Source of the DNA: Chrysemys picta bellii
Taxonomy: Eukaryota; Chordata; Testudines; Emydidae
DNA length: 64,000 nucleotides
Assembly (NCBI RefSeq): GCF_011386835.1
Contig: NC_088799.1
Coordinates: forward strand, 72,249,302 to 72,313,301
Direction of reading: 5' to 3'
Positions 21,484 to 32,745 of the stretch are shown here, piece by piece. Each line of letters starts with the position of its first letter. Within the stretch, counting starts at the first letter, position 1. The notes beneath the pieces were generated by a model. It saw nothing but the letters and a program-made list of their open reading frames with translations. It did not search any database and was not told the origin of the DNA. The position numbers were made by a program, and so were the translations under genes.

Positions 21484-24114
21484 GTGGCCAGCAGGAAGAT
21501 GTATGCCAAGCGGCTTAAGAGCGACCTGGTGGAGCTGTGCAAGCAGAGGGGGCTGCGCAGTGGGAGGCTCACCAAAGAACAGCTCATTGCCCAGCTGGAG
21601 GTGGAAGATCGCGCGAATGAACTGATCCCTGTGTCTCAGGGAAGCAGCCTGGCAAATGCAGCGCAGGCACCAGTGTCTGTCCCAGCTGGGAGTGGTCAGC
21701 CGGCTGCTGAGGGCTTCCCGAGACCCCTCCTTCCTATGCCTAGGGGAAGGGTGGGGAGGAGCCCAGCAAATACCAAGGGCGCCGTGACCCCCCCGGCCAG
21801 CAGGGGATCCTCCCGGCGAAGCTCGCCGGCCAGCAGAGGATCCTCCCGGCGACGTTCGGCATCCGTGGAGCGGAATTGGCTGGAATGGGAGAAAGAGCTA
21901 AAACTGAGAGAGCTGGAGGATCGTGAACAACGGAGGCAGCATGAACGGGAGGAGAATGAGAGACAGAGACAGCATGAAGAGAGACAGAGACAGCATGAAG
22001 AGAGACAGCGTCAGCATGAACTGGAACTGGCGAGACTGAAGGGCAGCGAACCCCCGGCTGCGGTGAGTGAGGGGGGGCCCAGGACTGCACGGAGCTTTGA
22101 TAAGTGCATCCTGGCCCCACGCAAGGAGGGGGAGGACATGGATGACTTCCTGGATGCCTTTGAGACGGCCTGTGAGCTGCACCGGGTTGATCCCGTGGAC
22201 AGACTCCGGGTCCTTACCCCCTTACTGGACCCCAAAGCCGTGGCATTGTACCGCCAACTGGAAGAGGCAGAGAAAGGGGACTACGAACTATTCAAAAAGG
22301 CCCTGCTATGTGAGTTTGGGCTGACTCCTGAGATGTACCGGGAAAGGTTCCGGAGTCAGGATAAAACCCCTGAGATCTCATATCTGCAACTAGCCGTCCG
22401 CATGGAAGGATACGCCAGCAAGTGGGCTGATGGGGCCCAGACGAAGGAGGACCTGGTCAAACTGCTGGTACTGGAGCAACTGTATGAGCGGTGCCCATCC
22501 GACCTGAGGCTGTGGTTGGTGGACAGAAAGCCAGAGAACCCACGACATGCAGGCCGGCTGGCCGATGAGTTTGTAAAGAGCCGGTCAGGAGATAACAGGG
22601 AGGAGTCCCAAAGGAACAGTCCCACCACAACGCAGAGAGAGAGTCACCCTGGGACCTCCCTGTGGGAAAATACAGAAAAACTCCATCAAAAGGGAACATC
22701 CGGTGTCAGGACCATCCGACCCACTCAAGGGGACCCATGGGACATGGGCTGCTACCACTGTGGCCAGAAAGGCCACATACGGGCCCAGTGCCCCAGGCTC
22801 AGGGACAGACGGAGCAGACCGAACCCACAGAGGGTTGACTGGGTAGAGACCCAGTCCGGCGAGAGGCAGCATTCCCAGGGAAGGGGGGCTGGCAGAGTAC
22901 CACCTGCTAAGGAGGGAGGAGAGCTCCAGGCCAGCTCCTCTGGGGGGCTGGATGCTCCAGACTCAGGGTTTTTGGTTTATACGGTAGGCGCGGGGCTGTC
23001 CCTCCGGAGAGAGTACCTTGTTCCCCTGGAGGTGGATGGGAGGAAGGTCAATGGATACTGGGATACGGGCGCAGAGGTGACGCTGGCCCGGCCCGAGGCG
23101 GTGGCCCCAGATCAGGTGGTGCCCAACACCTACCTGACCCTGACGGGGGTGGGCGGGACACCAGTCAAAGTGCCCGTGGCAAGGGTACACCTGAAGTGGG
23201 GGGCCAAGGAGGGCCCCAAGGATGTGGGGGTACACCCGTATTTGCCCACTGAGGTGTTGATGGGGGGGGACCTGGAGAAGTGGCCAAGCAACCCCCAAAG
23301 GGCACTGGTTGTGACCCGCAGTCAGAGCCGGCGAGGGGCACTGCGCCCTGGCCTCGGGGGGGGTGCCTTGCCTGAGGCGCAGGACCCTAACCTGGTGGGG
23401 AGGGAACGCCCAGGGACACGGCTCAGGGAGGCTGCAGCTTCAGACCCAGCCGGCGAGAAAGAGCAGGTGGCCATCCCTGTCCCAGCTGCTGAGTTCCAGG
23501 CCGAGTTGCAGAGAGATCCCTCCTTGCGGAAGATAAGGGACCTGGCCGACCTCGATGCGGTACAGACCATGGGACGAGGTGGCCGGAAAAGGTTCCTGTG
23601 GGAAAAGGGGTTCCTGTACCGAGAATGGGCTCCCCCAGGGACAATGGAGTCAGGGGGGATCAGGAGGCAGCTGGTGGTACCCCAGAAGTATCGCCGCCAG
23701 CTGGTGTGCCGGGCCCATGACATTCCCCTCTCAGGGCACCAGGGAACCTGGCGTACCCAGCAGAGGCTGCTACGGAGCTTTTACTGGCCTGGGGTCTTTG
23801 TTACTGTCCGACAGTACTGCGGATCCTGTGACCCCTGTCAGAGGGGGAGGAAGGCCCGGGACAAGGGGAAAACAGCTTTAGGACCCTTGCCCAGCATAAA
23901 GGATCCTTTCCGGAGGGTGGCCAAGGTTAAAAGGGCGGCTCTAAACCAAGAGAGCCCAAAGCACAGACCTCCAGACTGGAGCGCTGGGAGAAGACCACAG
24001 CCCAGTTGTAATCCCAGGGGTATTGGGGTGGGAAAAGGGCACAGGCCGCATAAACCTCCCCACATGCGAACGGCGAGTGCCATCAAGCACCCCCGACCTA
24101 AGGGGGGGGCGTGA
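21484..24114 (+). CDS. gag: Gag-protease-integrase(N-term) polyprotein with SCAN-like capsid
   Basis: An intact 876-codon ORF. Residues 1-45 resemble a small SAP-like helix pair (LKSDLVELCKQRG). Residues about 120-185 are a charged coiled coil with repeated ERQRQHE units. Residues about 205-365 form a capsid resembling the SCAN domain, with DFLDAFE, YRQLEEAEKGDYE and the closing helix LADEFVKSR. A CCHC zinc knuckle lies at C423, C426, H431 and C436. Aspartic protease has DTGA at residue 527. Residues 745-785 are the integrase HHCC zinc finger (H745, H752, C782, C785). The last 60 residues match no integrase core, so the frame runs out of homology after a deletion. SCAN domains of vertebrate zinc-finger proteins are thought to derive from this kind of gag. 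Confidence 0.9.
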   Translation: MASRKMYAKRLKSDLVELCKQRGLRSGRLTKEQLIAQLEVEDRANELIPVSQGSSLANAAQAPVSVPAGSGQPAAEGFPRPLLPMPRGRVGRSPANTKGAVTPPASRGSSRRSSPASRGSSRRRSASVERNWLEWEKELKLRELEDREQRRQHEREENERQRQHEERQRQHEERQRQHELELARLKGSEPPAAVSEGGPRTARSFDKCILAPRKEGEDMDDFLDAFETACELHRVDPVDRLRVLTPLLDPKAVALYRQLEEAEKGDYELFKKALLCEFGLTPEMYRERFRSQDKTPEISYLQLAVRMEGYASKWADGAQTKEDLVKLLVLEQLYERCPSDLRLWLVDRKPENPRHAGRLADEFVKSRSGDNREESQRNSPTTTQRESHPGTSLWENTEKLHQKGTSGVRTIRPTQGDPWDMGCYHCGQKGHIRAQCPRLRDRRSRPNPQRVDWVETQSGERQHSQGRGAGRVPPAKEGGELQASSSGGLDAPDSGFLVYTVGAGLSLRREYLVPLEVDGRKVNGYWDTGAEVTLARPEAVAPDQVVPNTYLTLTGVGGTPVKVPVARVHLKWGAKEGPKDVGVHPYLPTEVLMGGDLEKWPSNPQRALVVTRSQSRRGALRPGLGGGALPEAQDPNLVGRERPGTRLREAAASDPAGEKEQVAIPVPAAEFQAELQRDPSLRKIRDLADLDAVQTMGRGGRKRFLWEKGFLYREWAPPGTMESGGIRRQLVVPQKYRRQLVCRAHDIPLSGHQGTWRTQQRLLRSFYWPGVFVTVRQYCGSCDPCQRGRKARDKGKTALGPLPSIKDPFRRVAKVKRAALNQESPKHRPPDWSAGRRPQPSCNPRGIGVGKGHRPHKPPHMRTASAIKHPRPKGGA

Positions 24115-24240
24115 AACTGGAGGGGCCTGGTGTAATTCTCACCAAGGAATGGGAGGGATGCTGGGGCATCCATGGGAATGGGGGTAGGTTCGAACTTCCC
24201 CGGGTCACTGGCTAAAGTGACCCTGCTCAGTTCGGTCTCG
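24115..24240. other. 3' untranslated region of the Gmr1-like element
   Basis: Short G-rich spacer between the ORF stop and the polypurine tract; no pol sequence remains here. Confidence 0.6.
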
Positions 24241-24253
24241 AAGGGGGGAGAGA
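24241..24253 (+). other. Polypurine tract
   Basis: AAGGGGGGAGAGA directly abuts the 3' LTR. Confidence 0.8.
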
Positions 24254-24711
24254 TGTGACGAACTGGGACTGTTCTTACTGTGGTCTGTGAATGCTGACAG
24301 GGGAGTGTGGCTAGAATAGTCTGCATTGGGGGATGGTAGACTGCCCGGAGGAGAATACCTGAGCGTGTAACATGAGAACCCAGGAAGGGGTTGGAGGCCA
24401 GGTGACACCTTAGCCCGGGAAACTGAACAAAGGCTGTGGGAGGGGTCGCTGAAGGCAGAGTCTTGGAAGCTGGGTGGTGAGATGGCTGGGAGGCAGAGAT
24501 TGCTCTGACCTCCCAAGGGGGGCTGGGATGCCCTGGGACCCCCAGATGGACCTAACTGAGGGGGGCCCTGTTGTCTGTGCCGGCAAGACCTGTCTTGGAC
24601 TGTATTCCTGTCATCCAAATAAACCTTCTGCTTTACTGGCTGGCTGAGAGTCATGGTGAATCGCAGGAAGCCAGGGGTGCAGGGCCCTGAGTCCCCCAAT
24701 ACTCCGTGACA
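24254..24711 (+). repeat. 3' LTR of the Gmr1-like element
   Basis: 458 bp, colinear with 20701-21158. Differences seen are GGATAG to GAATAG and GCACTG to GCATTG. AATAAA at 24618-24623. Confidence 0.93.
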
Positions 24712-24789
24712 CATGCCACTCTGAATTTGGATGCTGCTATTGCAGTAAATGGACAAGTAGCATATGACCCCGGGCTGCTTCTGGGCCCC

Positions 24790-25135
24790 AGTAGCAGCTG
24801 GATTCTCTGTTCCTTTGTTGCCCTCAGGACTGAGATACTAGCCAAGATTAACATTGCCTCCATCAGCAGCATACCTTCACAGTTGGCTCTTCTAATAGCC
24901 CTTGGGTCTAGCTATTCAAATTCAGGAGATAGATGGTCCGCCTTATCCCTCTGCTTTGGCATCAGTTTTCTCCCCTTTATCCCACAGATAATATGCAGTA
25001 CATAATATGCAGCTATAACCCCGGGGATGTTTGTCTTGCTGAGATCCAAACTAGTGCTTAAACAATGCCACATCCCTTCACTCAACCAAAAGCACATTCA
25101 ACCGTGGCAGGATTCTTGTATTGATCCATCATGTT
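24790..25135 (-). pseudogene. Harbinger transposase C-terminal remnant
   Basis: On the minus strand ECAFG is followed by SLDLSKTNIPGVIAAYYVLH and IICGIKGR, matching ECAFG, SDLSEKNIPIVIAACCALHN and ICESKGE of the intact transposase, then LDPRAIRRAN matching its tail. Frameshifts and an internal stop are present. The catalytic aspartates upstream are not recognisable. Confidence 0.7.
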
Positions 25136-25139
25136 AGTA

Positions 25140-26322
25140 GATGATGGAACTTTGCAAGGAGATTCTGACTTATACCTTTGGAAAGTGCTGTACATTAAAT
25201 GCATCCTTCCTAAAAGGAACATGGGAATGGCTCTTTGGGCAGAGTGAACTAGAGGCTGGAGCAGAAAAAACAAGAGATATCATTAGGGAACTCCCAGGAA
25301 CAGCCAAGCTTTGGGGAATACATAGGCTGAGGTCTATGTTTTTTGTTTTGAAAGTCCAGAAAAACCAACGCCATGAATGGGTTTAGCCAAATACTCTGTG
25401 GGAAGATTCAGCTCATGGAAGAGTTGGAATACCACCTGCTTCCAGTACAGTACTCTATATTAAAATTATATACAAATGGAAAGTCACATTTCCTTAGGAA
25501 TGGGAGCAAGAATTCCCTGCATTGTAATAGCTCCTCCATTTTCATATTGGCACAGTGCAGAAGATTATTCATTACAGCAAGACATAAAAAATCTGTAGGA
25601 TAATATGCATGAGGCATGTACTTAATCCACTACGGATTCCATTAAGAATTGAGCCGATATACAGCTAACTAATTACCCATTCATTAAATAGAACCATAAA
25701 TGACATTTCCAACATATTACAAAACCTCTCCCTGGTAATATTTTCCCATCTACATCTATTCTGACATTTTATATTCTATGTCTATTTCATAATTATTTCA
25801 AATAATTTCTTTGACAGATTGAGGGGGGGAAATAGCTTAAAAAGCGATTACTTACCATCTACCAGTTGCTTGTAGAAAAAGCCGCATGGAACTGCTATTT
25901 ATTTTGATATATTAACATAATATTGAAATGCTTATGTCTCTAAGCATTGCTATTCTCCCATCTACCATTATACATATGTGTATCATGGTGTGACGCCTTC
26001 CCCCTCTCTCCCTCCTCCTCCTCCCCCCCCCCCCTCCGCTTCTGATCGGTTGCTTGGAAGCATCTTTTTCTTGGGAGTTAGGTGCCAGAGACAAAGAGCC
26101 TTATTCTCCTCCCACTTGCACCTCTGTACATCAGGAGTAACTCCAGTAGGGCAATGGACATCACAGCCCCATGAGTAACTCAGAGTAGGTAAGAGAAGAA
26201 TCAGGTCCAATGTCTCTAGTTCCTGATTATGGCTATTACTATTGCAACAGATGCGGTTGGATATGAAGTAAAGAGGGGAAAGTTAGTGACTCAAATAGAA
26301 GCTGGATACAGAATAAAGATGG
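25140..26322. other. Unassigned; pyrimidine tract
   Basis: Contains a C/T run at 26000-26040 and, at 26085-26200, degraded palindromic interspersed repeat text (CACTTGCACCTCTGTACATC, AGGAGTAACTCCAGT). No gene supported. Confidence 0.5.
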
Positions 26323-26330
26323 CTTCAACC

Positions 26331-26622
26331 CAGGGCCGGCTCTGGCTTTTTTGCCGCCCCAGGCAAAAAAGCCTCCCGCCGGGAGTGCGGCAGGGGAGGG
26401 CGCCGAGCCTGGCCGCGGCCCGCTCTCCCCAACTGGCCGGCACACCGGGGGGAGGGCGGTGAGCCCGGCCGGGGCTCCGCTCTCCCTGGCGGCCAGAGCG
26501 CCGGGGGGGGGGGGCGGCGAGCCCAGTCGCGGCCCCGCTCTCGGGTCGGAGCACCGCGCCGCCCCCCTCCAGGTGCCGCCCCAAGCACATGCTTGGTGGG
26601 CTGGTGCCTGGAGCCGGCCCTG
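26331..26622. mobile_element. GC-rich hAT-type MITE, copy 3
   Basis: Exact 8-bp duplications CTTCAACC at 26323-26330 and 26623-26630. Termini and first 45 bp are nearly identical to copy 1 (7470-7748). Interior GC-rich with a ten-G run near 26505. Non-coding. Confidence 0.92.
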
Positions 26623-26630
26623 CTTCAACC

Positions 26631-28600
26631 TAAAAAGATTTGAAGTTTAATTCAATCAGGGTACTCCCCTCACGCTGATGAAAGTGTACACTACATTTCA
26701 GACTATGCAAATACTTATCAGGGGAGTGGCAGTGCATGGCATTGAACATGTAGTAGAGCCCTGGGTTTTATAGGGCTAATAAGACTATTTTCTGTACGCT
26801 GTTAAGGCTTCATTTAGCAGCTTTTAATATGCTTCACCCTTCTTGTTTCATATCAATATTTAAGCTTTAAATTTTTCCCTATGCTCATTCTCTTCCCTTT
26901 TTCATCATTGTAACAGCTTCCTTTCCCCTCCCTGCCTAACCAGACACTTCTCTCTTCATCCACCCCTCATCCTTCCTTCAACTGTACTAGGCCACATTCC
27001 CCATCCCAAAATATCCATTCTTTGGCTAAGTCTCTTTCTCCCCCCGACCCCAATCCTCACCCTTACACTTCCTGCAGGCCCTATCACCACCTCACCTTTC
27101 CCCTATTCTATTGTAATCTCAGGCCTATCTTCTTTTTCTGGTATTCCAAATTCATCAAAGTTTGTACGGGTCCCATATCTAGTTGCTATTTTCAAATCTC
27201 ATGCATTTAAAAGGAACCTCATCAAAGTCAGCAATATGTTGTGGGCCTCATCTGACTTGGACCCTTTGACATCTGACGAGAGGAAGCAGACTGGGTTTAG
27301 CAGAGATTTGCCCAACCTGCTGAGATCTGTAGTGGGTTAAAAATATCAGCAATGAGAGGAAGGGCATGATGCCACACTGTGGTATTGCATGCTATTCGGA
27401 GATAAACTAAAGTAGATCTTATCCCGTTGTTACAAAGGGACTGATTTCTAGAAGCAAGAGGAGAGATATCCTTGAATCAGAGCTCTTCACTCTTGCAGAT
27501 ATATTTCCTGCTAGTTCAAATAAGCATGTGGCACACATCCTGTTATCAAAACACATAAGCCAGAGAGTAGACCGGTCAAGCAATTACAATAGCTGTCATA
27601 TCCATGGATGGAAAAATAATCCCCTGATGCCACCTTGCCTATGGTTGTTGATACCCAAATGATTTCTAAACTATTTATCATATTAAGAAACACAAGCAGC
27701 TTCAATGGATTAGAAAAAGCTGCAAGTAGTAATAGACCATGATGCACTGCCAGATACTGAAACAGTCTGAAGTCCTGAATAAAATCTGCTTACTACTGAA
27801 GCATGGCCATTGATGCGTGATCAGGAGAAGACAGCTGCTAGTATACAAGAAGCTCAGACAAGTGTGAGACAGACAAAAAAACTGCTAACAAGGCCTTGGA
27901 GTACAAGAGCAGCAAGGAGTTCTTCCACTTGACTGTATGGAATCTTTCTTAAAGTGCTAGCCTTAGATAAAGGGGCTGTGGCATAAGGGGCTGGGGGAAG
28001 AGAGATAAATAGGTAGTAGAAGTACCTGTGGAATTATAATAGAATGGAAATCCCTGTATTCCAGTTGATACTGTGAGGATAAAAAATATGGAGCTGGTCA
28101 GATGGGAACACGTGTGTAAAACTTTTTGAAATCTTAACCTTACCAGGTTGCAAAATCTTCAGGGATGGAGAAATCCACCTGAAGATCTGCAAACTGAACG
28201 GATACAACCACAGTCCTTGTCTGAAACTTATGCTTGAAGGAACAGAGTCACCTTAAGACAGTAACAAGCAAACCCATATAGAGCTTTGGAAAAGAACAGA
28301 GCATTGCTGATCTCTTTGAGAGTGAAAGAATCAAGGCTAGTAAACAAGCAAGGACTGGCAATTTCCCAGCCCAAGTGGCAAAGCAAGGAAATGTGTGTGG
28401 GGGAGGGGGGGGGGGAATGGGAGGGTGGAAAAGAGGGTAAATAACTTCAATTGTTTATTTAAATGGTTGCAATTTATGTGTGTGGGCGGGGGGAGGGTCA
28501 GTGCAAGGCCTTAATATGGGATGAATCCATCTTCAACTCACATTGCTCATTTGCCTGGTGTCCATGTAGCATAGGCTAAACTGTGTTATGTTAGAATGGC
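26631..28600. other. Unassigned sequence
   Basis: Pyrimidine-rich between 26870 and 27130 and G-rich at 28398-28440 and 28480-28497. No gene or element confidently recognised. Confidence 0.5.
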
Positions 28601-29149
28601 TGCTTGGAATTTTCATTAGCCATTAAATTCATTGGAAGAGAATTCCAAATTGTGTTGGCATGCAATTGCCAAAGTTTGTGGCGCAGAGCTCACATAAGCG
28701 CCCATCTTCACTAGGAGTGCATGCATCAATGTAAAATGTGCTGCATCCTGGATAGGTATCCCAGTGTGGTCTGTGCTTCCATCTAGTTCAGTGCCTAAGG
28801 AACATTTTCTCAGTGTTCTGAGAGATACCAGTGATTTGTCCGGGGATTTTGGGGAGTTATGGGTCAAGTTCCCACCATGCCACTTTTTCACCTTACAATA
28901 TCTTCCATATCCCCATAATCTTCACACTATTTATTTAAAAAAACTCTCACAGTCCTGCACAGCTCTTTTTGGTCTCTACAGCTCTCTGGCAGAGGCATAA
29001 ATCCTGCAGAGCTCAGCACAGTTGTCATAGGCATTGCTAATACATGATGCAAGATTCACCTGTATTTGCAGAGATTGGAGTACTACTACATCTGGGATTA
29101 TTAAGAGGAAGTGCAGAGATGTTTAAATTCAATAACTGCATGCTGAGGG

Positions 29150-30060
29150 ATGTAATGTGGAAGCGAAGTTACTGCAGGCATACACGAAGCAGCTCCACAC
29201 TGTGGATTGCCACTTCGGGGCTCAAGAAAAAAACACTGATTGGTGGTTCACATTGTAATACAGCTTTGGGGTGACAAGCAGTGACTGCAGAACGTTTGGC
29301 TGCAAAAGGCCACATTCCTGGATCTAGACTCTAAGCACACCAAACTTTCTGATCTGGGTGCTGCATTTGAGAGCTGCCATTTGACAGTGGAGAAATGAGT
29401 GGTGATCATGCTCTGGAAGCTTGCAACACTGGATTGTTATTGGCGAGTGGGCAATCAGTTTGGAGTTGAAAATCTCCAGTGAGGGCTGATGTCATCCCAG
29501 TGTGTAAGGCAACTAAGCACTTTTCCAACACAGGACTGTGACTCTCAGTAATTTACTGGAAATAGCAGATGGATTAACAGCAGTGGGTGGCACAATAGAT
29601 AAATGGCACACACATACCTATGCGGATACTAGGTCACCTTGCCACTGAGGACATCAGCAGAAAGGGATACTTTTTCATGCAAGTGCTAGTTGATCACTGA
29701 GGACATTTAACTGATAACAATGTGGGCTGGTCAGCGAAGGCGCTTGACACTCATAATTTTAAGAACACAGGACTTCTCAAAAAACTGCAAGCAGGGACAT
29801 TCTTCCCAACCTGGGCATTAACTTTTGGGATGTTGAAAGGCCAGTAGTGATTGTGGAGGACCAACACTACCCATTGCTCCCCTGGCTCCTGAAGCCATAC
29901 ACTGGTCACCTCAACAGCACCAAGGAAAGATTGAACTGCTGGCTTAGTAGGTGCAGAATGATTGTTGAATATGCTGTTGGTAGATTGAAGGGTGTTGGCA
30001 GTGTTTGCTCACTAGATTAGATCTCAGTGAGGTAAATATCCCCATGGTTATGGTTTAATG
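29150..30060 (+). pseudogene. Harbinger DDE transposase pseudogene
   Basis: Scattered across frames are TDWW, VIMLWKLAT, GNQFGVE, KGYFFMQVLVDH, NVGWSAKALD and FFPTW, followed by LPWLLKPYTGHL, all colinear with the protein at 49730-51031. Multiple stops and shifts; the aspartate-containing first motif reads TIDKWH in place of AIDGTH. Not functional. Confidence 0.8.
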
Positions 30061-30579
30061 TTGTACTGCACATTAGCTAAAGGAAGAAAAGCTACTGAGG
30101 GGTAGGGGGAAGAGAGGGGAGGACTGGCTGTCAGCAGTATTTGAACAGCCAGACACATGGGGTATTAGAAGAGCTCACCATGGAGCTGTGTGGCTGAGGA
30201 AGGCCTTAAAAGACCATTTTAACAGTGAGCCACATTCATTTTGTCTGATGAAATGGTGTTTGGGGTGGGCTACTGCCCCCGGCTTTGAAATCTATAATGC
30301 TTGGTGTAAACTATTTAATGTGTGTGGTTGGGATGGTTATTGTGTCACTATGAATTATGTAATGCTTGGTGTGCATTATTTAATATGGGGGTTATTGCCC
30401 CCCCCCCATAATTTCCGTAGCTTTGTCAAAAGTTTTGAATATTTGTTTTTAATGCCTACCGATTGAATTCTGTAATGTATGAATTATGTATTAATACAGA
30501 CACGCAATTTCCAAATAATAGAATTTTATTGTGTGCAATGATACAGTAAAGTGCACCCAAAAAGGGGGTGGTGGTGGTT

Positions 30580-30740
30580 AAAACTGTTCATCAGCAGTAT
30601 GAATCCAAAATGGAATGAAATAAGTAGTGTCTGTACAGCCTCTTCTCCCCACAGATCCAGGAGATCCAATACTTCATGCCTGCTCTGGGCAGGAGCACAT
30701 CTAGTAGCTCTCTGTGCTTGGAGCCTGCACATGGCATAGG
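30580..30740 (-). pseudogene. Myb/trihelix cofactor fragment of the decayed Harbinger
   Basis: Minus-strand text SRHEVLDLLDLWGEEAVQTLL is the start of the trihelix DNA-binding domain; it breaks off into unrelated sequence. Confidence 0.65.
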
Positions 30741-31149
30741 AGGGCTGCTGGGTGTGCTCACTATGATGGACAATCAGAAAAAAGGTATGTCAAAAACATA
30801 TGGGAAGTTTTAAAGGAGTGGGGGAGGGGCTTTTAGTCTCTGTGACCCCTGGGTAGTGGTTAAAATTGTGACCAGAGTAGCCACTGTCATAGCATCAGGG
30901 GAGCTGTGGGACAGCTTCTGGAGGACTGTTATGATCGATACAGATTATGCAGTGCCTACACTCAAACTGTGTTAACCCATGTAAGATGACCATGGCTCAG
31001 CATCACTCAGGAAGGTGGTATTGTTGCATCTGGGTCATGGGGGGCTTTATGTTGGCAGGAGACAAATTTTGGTGTAGACACATGCATAGCTAGGTTTATA
31101 CAACATGACTTAAGTCAACTAAACTTGTAGTGTTGACCAGGCCTAAAAG

Positions 31150-32220
31150 GATACTATTTTTTTTAAATCCTTCAATATAGAGAAATAAGGAAGAATGGGA
31201 TTTAAGGGCTGGACAAACCAGTAGAAACCAATGTGTGAGATAAACAGATTTATGCAGCACCTAGGGGAAAAAATAAATTCAGCCATTTACACAGTTGCAT
31301 AGTATAGGCCCCTGGCTAAATACATCTCTCAGCAAAGGCAACTGAGAAGATCAGAGCTAGAGGACGCTCCAAGAAAGGCATGGAATCAAGCAGCCTTGAA
31401 GGCCCAGAATCAAGTGATGTAGGTGGCACCAATAACAATTCGAGCCAGAGGAAAAAGCACTCAGGTAATGGAATGGGACAATGGCTCAAGGCCCTGAAGA
31501 CAACAGTGATGATGGCCAGCTCACATGCTGCTTCAATAGAGTATCTCCTTTATAAAAAAAGAAGCATGAAAGGAGACTGAGACAACCAAGTCTGACTGAT
31601 GTAAAAGGTAAGGTCAAATAATGCTCAACAGAATGAAAGGCATTGAAATGAGCAGAAATGCAATGCAGCTGAGCACCCAGACAGTGATACTCACAGGACC
31701 AGGCTTCCCAACTGCAGTTGGAAAACAGCAGACACCTTGGACTCTGAATAGTTGGCAGATCACACAGGAGAGGTGCTGGGGCATCCCCTCTTGGAGCCCC
31801 TGGATTGTAACTGAGACCTGAGGCAATTCCCTGTGTTCCTATGTGCAGGGGCCTGGACACAAGAGGGGGGACATTCTGAGATTTAACTACTAGCAGAAAT
31901 CCTCATCATCCCCACTATTGTAACATGGGGACAAAGCCTAACATTCTGGTGTGTGAATTGTCTGACAAAGCTGGTAAAGAAAAGAAACAAACCTTACTGA
32001 GATACAATATCTAACATTGGCTGAGAAGAGTTAAAAACATTGCAGTTCTACCTAGCTCATCAGCTTTGGTTAATTGATAAGGACAAATAAAATGCCTTCA
32101 AGCATAATGAGCCATTAGTTTAAAAGTGAGGATCATTGAATTCAAATGGGTCACCCTCTTGTGTTGCAAACAACTGTATGTAGAGCAGAGATTCACTCTT
32201 AAACTTTGGGCCCTGACTCA
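31150..32220. other. Unassigned sequence
   Basis: Short ORFs only, no repeat signature recognised. Confidence 0.5.
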
Positions 32221-32221
32221 T

Positions 32222-32345
32222 CGATTTTTAGAGCCAAAAGGGATCATTCTGATGATCTAATCTGACTTGCTGCACCAGATAGGTGTGTTGTTCCTGTAAA
32301 ATTCTGTCCGACCCCTTGAGCAAGTGGCTGGATAGTGATATTTTT
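32222..32345 (+). repeat. Probable degraded CR1-type 3' end
   Basis: Text of the form AGAGCCAAAAGGGATCATTC then GATGATCTAATCTGACTTGC resembles a common CR1-related tail in sauropsids. Short and diverged. Confidence 0.45.
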
Positions 32346-32365
32346 GGATGACTGCATCAATTCTA

Positions 32366-32745
32366 AGACGTTTTATTGTGCAGGGGGTCTTGGGGTCATG
32401 GAGTGGGGGTGCTGAGCTGCACCCCTCTTACCTGTATCTGTGCCCCTCACCGCCCCCTAGAGCTGAGGCCGGGAGCAGGGCTGTGGCTCCAGGACGGGGA
32501 TGCGGACAGGGGTAAAGCGGTGGAGGCTGGGGCTACAGCTAGGGGTGGGTGCAGAGCCCGGCATGCAGGGCCGGCGGCTGAGTGGGAACCGGACTGGTGG
32601 CGGAGCCCCTTACCAGCTGGGGAGCCAGTGGTCGGGACCCTGGGCAGCAGGGGTGCTGGCCGGTGATGAGAATGCCGGTCGCAAAACCTGGGGGTGCTGC
32701 AGCGCCCCCTGCACCTCTACTTCGCACACCTATGACCGGGATTAG
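32366..32745. repeat. GC-rich block, probable repeat
   Basis: Bounded by sharp composition change; contains GGGGGTGCTG at both ends and CGCCCCCTGCACC near the right edge, wording seen in turtle interspersed repeats. Terminal structure unresolved. ORFs here are compositional. Confidence 0.45.

Larger units (their letters stand above)
20701..24711 (+). mobile_element. Gmr1-like Ty3/Gypsy LTR retrotransposon, young, deleted
   Basis: A 4011-bp element with 458-bp LTRs differing at about two positions, an exact 5-bp duplication CATGC (20696-20700 and 24712-24716), a primer binding site, a single gag-protease-integrase-zinc-finger ORF and a polypurine tract. Integrase sequence follows protease directly, the Ty1/copia-like order known for the Gmr1 group of Ty3/Gypsy elements. 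The integrase core, RT and RNase H are absent, so it is non-autonomous, but near-identical LTRs and an unbroken ORF indicate recent mobility. Confidence 0.92.
19357..25135. mobile_element. Old Harbinger element interrupted by a Gmr1-like retrotransposon
   Basis: The left end GCTTGGTCTACACTACAAAG resembles Harbinger termini and matches, in inverse orientation, the right end near 31143. A Myb-like cofactor remnant on the plus strand (19750-20170) and a transposase C-terminal remnant on the minus strand (24790-25135) converge, the same layout as in the intact element at 48535-52803. The LTR retrotransposon at 20701-24711 lies between them. The far terminus was not found, so the right boundary is where transposase similarity stops. 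Confidence 0.75.
28800..31143 (+). mobile_element. Decayed Harbinger element
   Basis: Contains a plus-strand transposase pseudogene, a minus-strand Myb-like remnant (convergent, as in the intact copy), and a right terminus near 31143 whose reverse complement begins GGCCTGGTCAACACTACAAG, matching the end at 19357 and the MITE at 14469. The left terminus was not found, so the start is approximate. Confidence 0.75.

Noticed and set aside
21740..23723. Minus-strand ORFs opposite the gag gene
   Set aside because: Shadows of the plus-strand coding frame, with no recognisable domain.
31380..31580. 66-codon ORF of hydrophilic composition as a candidate exon
   Set aside because: No flanking splice consensus pair or known domain; not enough to support a host gene.
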